Source of the DNA: Candidatus Nomurabacteria bacterium | GTDB taxonomy: Bacteria; Patescibacteriota; Minisyncoccia; Phycocordibacterales; UBA9973 | Length of the DNA: 8,840 nt | Direction of reading: 5' to 3' | Assembly (NCBI GenBank): GCA_943359425.1 | Contig: CALRHN010000027.1 | Location: 1 to 8,840, forward strand | Shown here: positions 6,233 to 8,840 of the stretch, one piece after another | Layout: every line of letters begins with the position of its first letter | How positions within the stretch are numbered: position 1 is the first letter of the stretch | Notes under the pieces: model-generated | The model's input: the letters and a program-made list of their open reading frames with translations, nothing else | Told to the model about the DNA's origin: nothing | The model's database searches: none | Position numbers and translations under genes: made by a program

Positions 6233-6250
6233 TAGTCTCTTTGGAGACTA
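6233..6250 (+). promoter_or_regulatory. rpsL leader hairpin overlapping the Shine-Dalgarno-like sequence
   Basis: TAGTCTC (6233-6239), loop TTTG (6240-6243), GAGACTA (6244-6250): a perfect 7-bp stem ending 6 bases before the rpsL ATG at 6257. The only Shine-Dalgarno-like bases upstream of rpsL, GGAGA (6243-6247), lie at the loop edge and in the 3' arm, so the folded hairpin would hide them. This suggests translational control, for example feedback by a ribosomal protein; that role is inferred. Confidence 0.5.
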
Positions 6251-6256
6251 TTTTAT

Positions 6257-6682
6257 ATGCCGACAGTCAATCAACTCGTAAAAAAGGGCCGCACGAAAGT
6301 CTTCCGCAAATCAAAGGCGGTTGCTCTTGCGCGCGGATTCAACTCTCTGAAAAACCGTTCCGTCATGTATCCTGCGCCTTTCAAAAGAGGCGTCTGCGTC
6401 AAAGTTACGACAACCACTCCGAAGAAACCGAACTCTGCTCTCCGTAAGATCGCCCGCGTCCGTCTCACGAACGGCATGGAAGTCACCGCATACATTCCGG
6501 GTATGGGTCACAACTTGCAGGAACACTCCGTCGTCATGCTCCGCGGTGGTCGCGTGAAAGACTTGATCGGAGTCCGCTACACTATCGTTCGCGGCGTGCT
6601 CGATGCAACCGGTGTCGACAAGCGTATGAAGTCCCGCAGCCGCTATGGTGCAAAGCGCCCAAAGGCAGCCGCTAAGAAATAA
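6257..6682 (+). CDS. rpsL: 30S ribosomal protein S12
   Basis: A 141-residue protein of the 30S decoding centre. It starts MPTVNQLVKKGR and carries the universal TTTPKKPNSALRK (51-64), RVRLTNGMEV, GHNLQEHSVVMLRGGRVKD and SRYGAKRPKA. Between residues 20 and 44 it has the longer loop (GFNSLKN) also present in Bacillus-type S12, about 13 residues more than in E. coli. Lys56 and Lys101, equivalents of E. coli Lys43 and Lys88 (Met counted), are unchanged, so there is no sign of the common streptomycin-resistance changes. Residue 104 is Ile where the near-universal KDLPGVRY has Pro; see findings. First gene of a two-gene operon with rpsG, 11 bases apart. Ends in TAA. Confidence 0.98.
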   Translation: MPTVNQLVKKGRTKVFRKSKAVALARGFNSLKNRSVMYPAPFKRGVCVKVTTTTPKKPNSALRKIARVRLTNGMEVTAYIPGMGHNLQEHSVVMLRGGRVKDLIGVRYTIVRGVLDATGVDKRMKSRSRYGAKRPKAAAKK

Positions 6683-6693
6683 TTTTTTAAACT

Positions 6694-7164
6694 ATGCGAA
6701 GAAAAGTCACCAATCGAAATATCGCCCTCCCTGATCTGCAGTACAACTCTGTGAAGTTGTCGAAGTTCATCAACTCCGTCATGCAGGATGGCAAGAAACA
6801 GACTGCACGCGCCGTCGTCTATCGCGCATTCGACTACATCAAGGAGAAAACAGACAATCCGAATCCTCTCGAAGTCTTCGACCTCGCCATCAAGAATGCG
6901 AGCCCGCTCGTCGAAGTCCGCTCCCGCCGTATCGGTGGTGCGAACTATCAGGTTCCCCGCGAAGTCCGTCCCGAGCGCCGCAATGCTCTCGCAGTACGAT
7001 GGATCATCAGTGCTGCTCGTTTGAAGAAAGGCCAGCCTATGCACATCAAACTCGCTGACGAAATCATAGCCGCATCGAAGAACGAAGGCACTGCCGTAAA
7101 GAAGAAAGAAGACACCCGCAAGATGGCAGAATCGAACAAAGCATTTGCCCATTTTGCTTGGTAG
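6694..7164 (+). CDS. rpsG: 30S ribosomal protein S7
   Basis: A 156-residue, full-length S7, the protein that nucleates assembly of the 30S head on 16S rRNA. It begins MRRKVTNRNIALPDLQYNS. It has the KLSKFINSVMQDGKK segment (22-36), the conserved RSRRIGGANYQVPREVRPER stretch near residues 77-96, and the typical C-terminus ESNKAFAHFAW. The start is the first ATG after rpsL; no Shine-Dalgarno sequence is seen in the 11-base gap, so translational coupling or start-codon recognition alone is likely. S7 is the feedback regulator of the str operon in E. coli; whether it acts here is unknown. The operon stops here: the stop codon TAG is followed at once by a terminator, so fusA and tuf are not part of this unit. 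Confidence 0.98.
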   Translation: MRRKVTNRNIALPDLQYNSVKLSKFINSVMQDGKKQTARAVVYRAFDYIKEKTDNPNPLEVFDLAIKNASPLVEVRSRRIGGANYQVPREVRPERRNALAVRWIISAARLKKGQPMHIKLADEIIAASKNEGTAVKKKEDTRKMAESNKAFAHFAW

Positions 7165-7165
7165 A

Positions 7166-7191
7166 AAAAATCCCCCGCTCGGGGGATTTTT
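7166..7191 (+). terminator. Intrinsic terminator of the rpsL-rpsG operon
   Basis: AAAAATCCCCC (7166-7176), loop GCTC (7177-7180), GGGGGATTTTT (7181-7191): a perfect 11-bp inverted repeat starting two bases after the rpsG TAG. The core is the same as in the terminator at 3133-3168. It is symmetrical, so it could also work on the other strand. Confidence 0.9.
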
Positions 7192-7208
7192 CATATCTCC
7201 GACGCTCA

Positions 7209-7236
7209 TTGCCAGCAATTTTTCAGATGTTACAAT
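7209..7236 (+). promoter_or_regulatory. Housekeeping-type promoter for the Kelch protein gene
   Basis: TTGCCA (7209-7214) and TACAAT (7231-7236) with a 16-base spacer, the best two-box promoter in the window. Start near 7243 gives a leader of about 28 bases before the ATG at 7272, with no good Shine-Dalgarno sequence. It lies just after the rpsG terminator, so the gene is its own transcription unit. Confidence 0.6.
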
Positions 7237-7271
7237 TGAGCCATTAGCTAGTAGCGCAGGCTCAAAGTTCT

Positions 7272-8357
7272 ATGAATCCACAAAAACATGTTTTGAAACT
7301 CATTTTCCTGATCGCAGTCATTGTGCTCGCCGGGTTTTTCATTTTTGGTAAGAATAATAGCGGGCTCACAGGCAAAGTTATCAGCACCGGCGACACTGCG
7401 GTAACTCCCGCTCAACCTGCCGTTGCTCCAATTATTGCTGGAAAAGTATTTTTGCTTGGAGGAAATACTATAAATAATAGCGGGCAGAGTCCGAGCAGTT
7501 ACTACAATGATGTCTGGCAATCAAGCGACATGTCAAACTGGACTTTGATTTCTCCCGATATGGCAAACCCGGGCAATCTGAAGTGGACGCAGAGAACCGG
7601 GCAAACCGCGCTCTATTTCCAAAATAAATTGTGGGTCATCGGCGGACAAGATGCGCAGGGGAATGCTTCAAACGAAGTCTGGTCGTCATCTGACGGGATA
7701 AACTGGATTCTCGCTGGTCATATCGGTTCCAATTTTAACAGTTATTTGGCAGGTCATACGTCAGTTGTCTTTGATAAAAAAATGTGGGTCATGGGCGGAC
7801 ATACCGGAGTGAGTTTATGGAACGATGTTTATTCTTCTCCCGACGGAATCACTTGGACGCATGTAACTACTGCGCCATGGTCAGTCAGATACGGCCACAC
7901 ATCCGTTGTATACAATAATAAAATCTGGGTCATGGGCGGTGCCATAGGAATGGGGGCATTTATTAACGACGTTTGGTCATCGCCGGACGGAGTGAATTGG
8001 ACGCAAGCTACTAGCAGTGCCTCGTGGACTCCACGCTACGGAGCCAGCATCGGAGTATATAACAACAAGATGTATCTTTTCAGCGGCAGTGATCTGTCGG
8101 GTTCCTTCAGCGATGTGTATTCTTCGACTAACGGCATAACATGGGCTGCTGTCCCGCAAAATCAATGGCCCGCTCGCACGCTCGGCGAAAGTGCAGTTTT
8201 CAATAGCAGAATGTATCTCTTGGGCGGTAGCGGTTCCAGTCCGTCGTATCCCCAATATAACGATATATGGAGTTTCAACGGTCCTTCGTGGCAATCCATA
8301 AATCAAAATCCCGCATGGAGTAAGCGCTCAGGGCATAGTGTTGTTGTGGCTCAGTAG
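7272..8357 (+). CDS. Exported, membrane-anchored six-bladed Kelch-repeat protein
   Basis: A 361-residue protein. Residues 8-25 are a hydrophobic anchor after a short basic start, followed by a short stalk (27-55). From 56 to the end there are Kelch-type blades, recognised by hydrophobic strands, a Gly-Gly pair and a N-D/E-[VI]-W/Y plus DGI-W ending: GG at 63-64, 124-125, 175-176, 222-223, the variant SG at 271-272, and GG at 318-319. That makes six blades. The last residues (RSGHSVVVAQ) match the first strand of the other blades, while blade 1 lacks that strand, so the C-terminus probably closes the ring onto blade 1. Kelch propellers bind proteins or sugars; no catalytic residues are evident. 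The N-terminal module resembles that of the protein at 2024. Surface binding is inferred. Ends in TAG. Confidence 0.87.
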   Translation: MNPQKHVLKLIFLIAVIVLAGFFIFGKNNSGLTGKVISTGDTAVTPAQPAVAPIIAGKVFLLGGNTINNSGQSPSSYYNDVWQSSDMSNWTLISPDMANPGNLKWTQRTGQTALYFQNKLWVIGGQDAQGNASNEVWSSSDGINWILAGHIGSNFNSYLAGHTSVVFDKKMWVMGGHTGVSLWNDVYSSPDGITWTHVTTAPWSVRYGHTSVVYNNKIWVMGGAIGMGAFINDVWSSPDGVNWTQATSSASWTPRYGASIGVYNNKMYLFSGSDLSGSFSDVYSSTNGITWAAVPQNQWPARTLGESAVFNSRMYLLGGSGSSPSYPQYNDIWSFNGPSWQSINQNPAWSKRSGHSVVVAQ

Positions 8358-8430
8358 TTGTAAGAACACCATGATTCAGTCGTCTCAGATGGGTATCTAA
8401 AAGTTGTTTTATTAATTTAGCGATATATAC
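8358..8430. other. Intergenic gap between the Kelch gene and the next anchored-protein gene
   Basis: 73 AT-rich bases with no convincing terminator hairpin (only AGAT-GGGT-ATCT near 8388-8399). TATATA at 8424-8429 touches the next ATG and TTGTTT at 8404-8409 is 14 bases before it, so any promoter is weak or non-standard. Readthrough from the Kelch gene is possible. Confidence 0.3.
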
Positions 8431-8840
8431 ATGAAATATAACAAAGGTTTTGGTGCAATGGGAATAATCTTAGCTCTTGCCGTGGTCTTAGTAGTTGGCG
8501 GCCTCGCCTACTATGCAGGAAAGAATTCTGATTCTTCGAAGGGCACTGAAGAAACTGGTTACTTGCCGCAGGTAAATCAAAATACTGCAACGAGCACTTC
8601 TGTCGTTTCCAATAACAGCGTTTCAAAAACGGGAACTGGCTCGTCGCATCAATTGCTCGGCAGTAGTTGTGGTCTGACGATCAACTCTCCGGCAGCAAAT
8701 GCGCACGTCTCATTTCCTCTCACCGTTACGGGAACTATAGATAATACTAATTCATCCGCCCTTGGCTGTTCATGGACGATGTTCGAAGGACAAGCAGGAA
8801 CGGCACAGCTGTACTTCTTCGATCAGGGAAATAACAATTG
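8431..8840 (+). CDS. Anchored surface protein with Ig-like (Gmad2-like) domain, 3'-partial
   Basis: The frame runs from ATG 8431 to the window edge, 136 complete codons with no stop. The N-terminus MKYNKGFGAMGIILALAVVL is a short basic lead with a KGF motif, followed by about 20 hydrophobic residues (10-28), similar to a type IV pilin-like or simple membrane anchor, though the Glu5 of true pilins is missing. A Ser/Thr/Asn-rich stalk covers about 32-73. From about residue 78, CGLTINSPAANAHVSFPLTV leads into a beta pattern with W and AQLYFF, which resembles the Gmad2 or other bacterial Ig-like domains (INSP...G..V..PLTVTG...). Cys78 and a second Cys near 113 could pair. Function unknown; an exported accessory protein is likely. 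The match to Gmad2 is by eye and moderately sure; the coding call is firm. Confidence 0.8.
   Translation, partial: MKYNKGFGAMGIILALAVVLVVGGLAYYAGKNSDSSKGTEETGYLPQVNQNTATSTSVVSNNSVSKTGTGSSHQLLGSSCGLTINSPAANAHVSFPLTVTGTIDNTNSSALGCSWTMFEGQAGTAQLYFFDQGNNN

Noticed and set aside
6176..6256. tRNA or small RNA gene between the envelope protein gene and rpsL
   Set aside because: The only structure is the 7-bp leader hairpin; no cloverleaf arms or conserved tRNA bases are present.
1..8840. Genome-wide use of TGA as glycine (code 25)
   Set aside because: All genes except the RT are open without any internal TGA despite being rich in glycine, including the Gly/Ser linker and Kelch repeats. A recoded genome would show several. 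Only the single RT codon fits, so full recoding is not supported.

Overview
This window looks like a piece of a Candidate Phyla Radiation (Patescibacteria) genome, most likely a Parcubacteria-type lineage. The lineage is inferred from gene content and style. Two ribosomal loci are mixed with small membrane-anchored surface proteins. There are GYAWSEG-type repeats and a Gly/Ser-rich multi-domain membrane protein of a kind I associate with CPR genomes. Shine-Dalgarno signals are weak or absent, several -10 boxes sit almost on the start codon, and terminators are C5/G5 hairpins flanked by A/T tracts. No phylogenetic search was possible.

Layout. (1) 1-1062: a reverse transcriptase of the diversity-generating-retroelement (DGR) type, cut by the left edge and interrupted by an in-frame TGA at 865-867. 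The reading frame continues to a TAG at 1060-1062 with clearly homologous C-terminal sequence, and the TGA falls on a glycine that is conserved in the family. (2) 1098-1985: a membrane-anchored metallo-beta-lactamase-fold hydrolase resembling the C-terminal domain of ComEC. (3) 2024-3121: an exported, N-terminally anchored protein with a C-terminal IPT/TIG-like domain. It ends in a perfect 16-bp-stem bidirectional terminator shared with (4) rpmB (L28), which runs leftward at 3177-3422. (5) Divergent from rpmB, 3474-4097 is a site-2-protease-type membrane zinc protease. Its stop codon lies inside the -10 box of (6) 4109-6175, a 688-residue envelope protein with GYAWSEG repeats, a possible calcium-binding loop, a 92-residue Gly/Ser linker, several membrane segments and two carboxypeptidase-regulatory-like domains. 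(7) 6257-7164: rpsL-rpsG, preceded by a leader hairpin that includes the only Shine-Dalgarno-like sequence and closed by a terminator. (8) 7272-8357: an exported six-bladed Kelch propeller with its own promoter. (9) 8431 to the right edge: the start of another anchored protein with an Ig-like domain.

How they fit together: the window interleaves translation genes with a surface-protein repertoire (four exported or membrane proteins, an intramembrane protease and an anchored hydrolase). The anchored TIG and Kelch proteins share an N-terminal membrane module, and the third anchored protein has a related plan, suggesting one anchor used to display different outer domains. No intergenic stretch exceeds about 110 bp. 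All nine complete gene ends use TAA or TAG. The items most worth following up are the TGA at a conserved glycine of the DGR-type RT, the rpsL leader hairpin, and the domain plan of the 688-residue protein.
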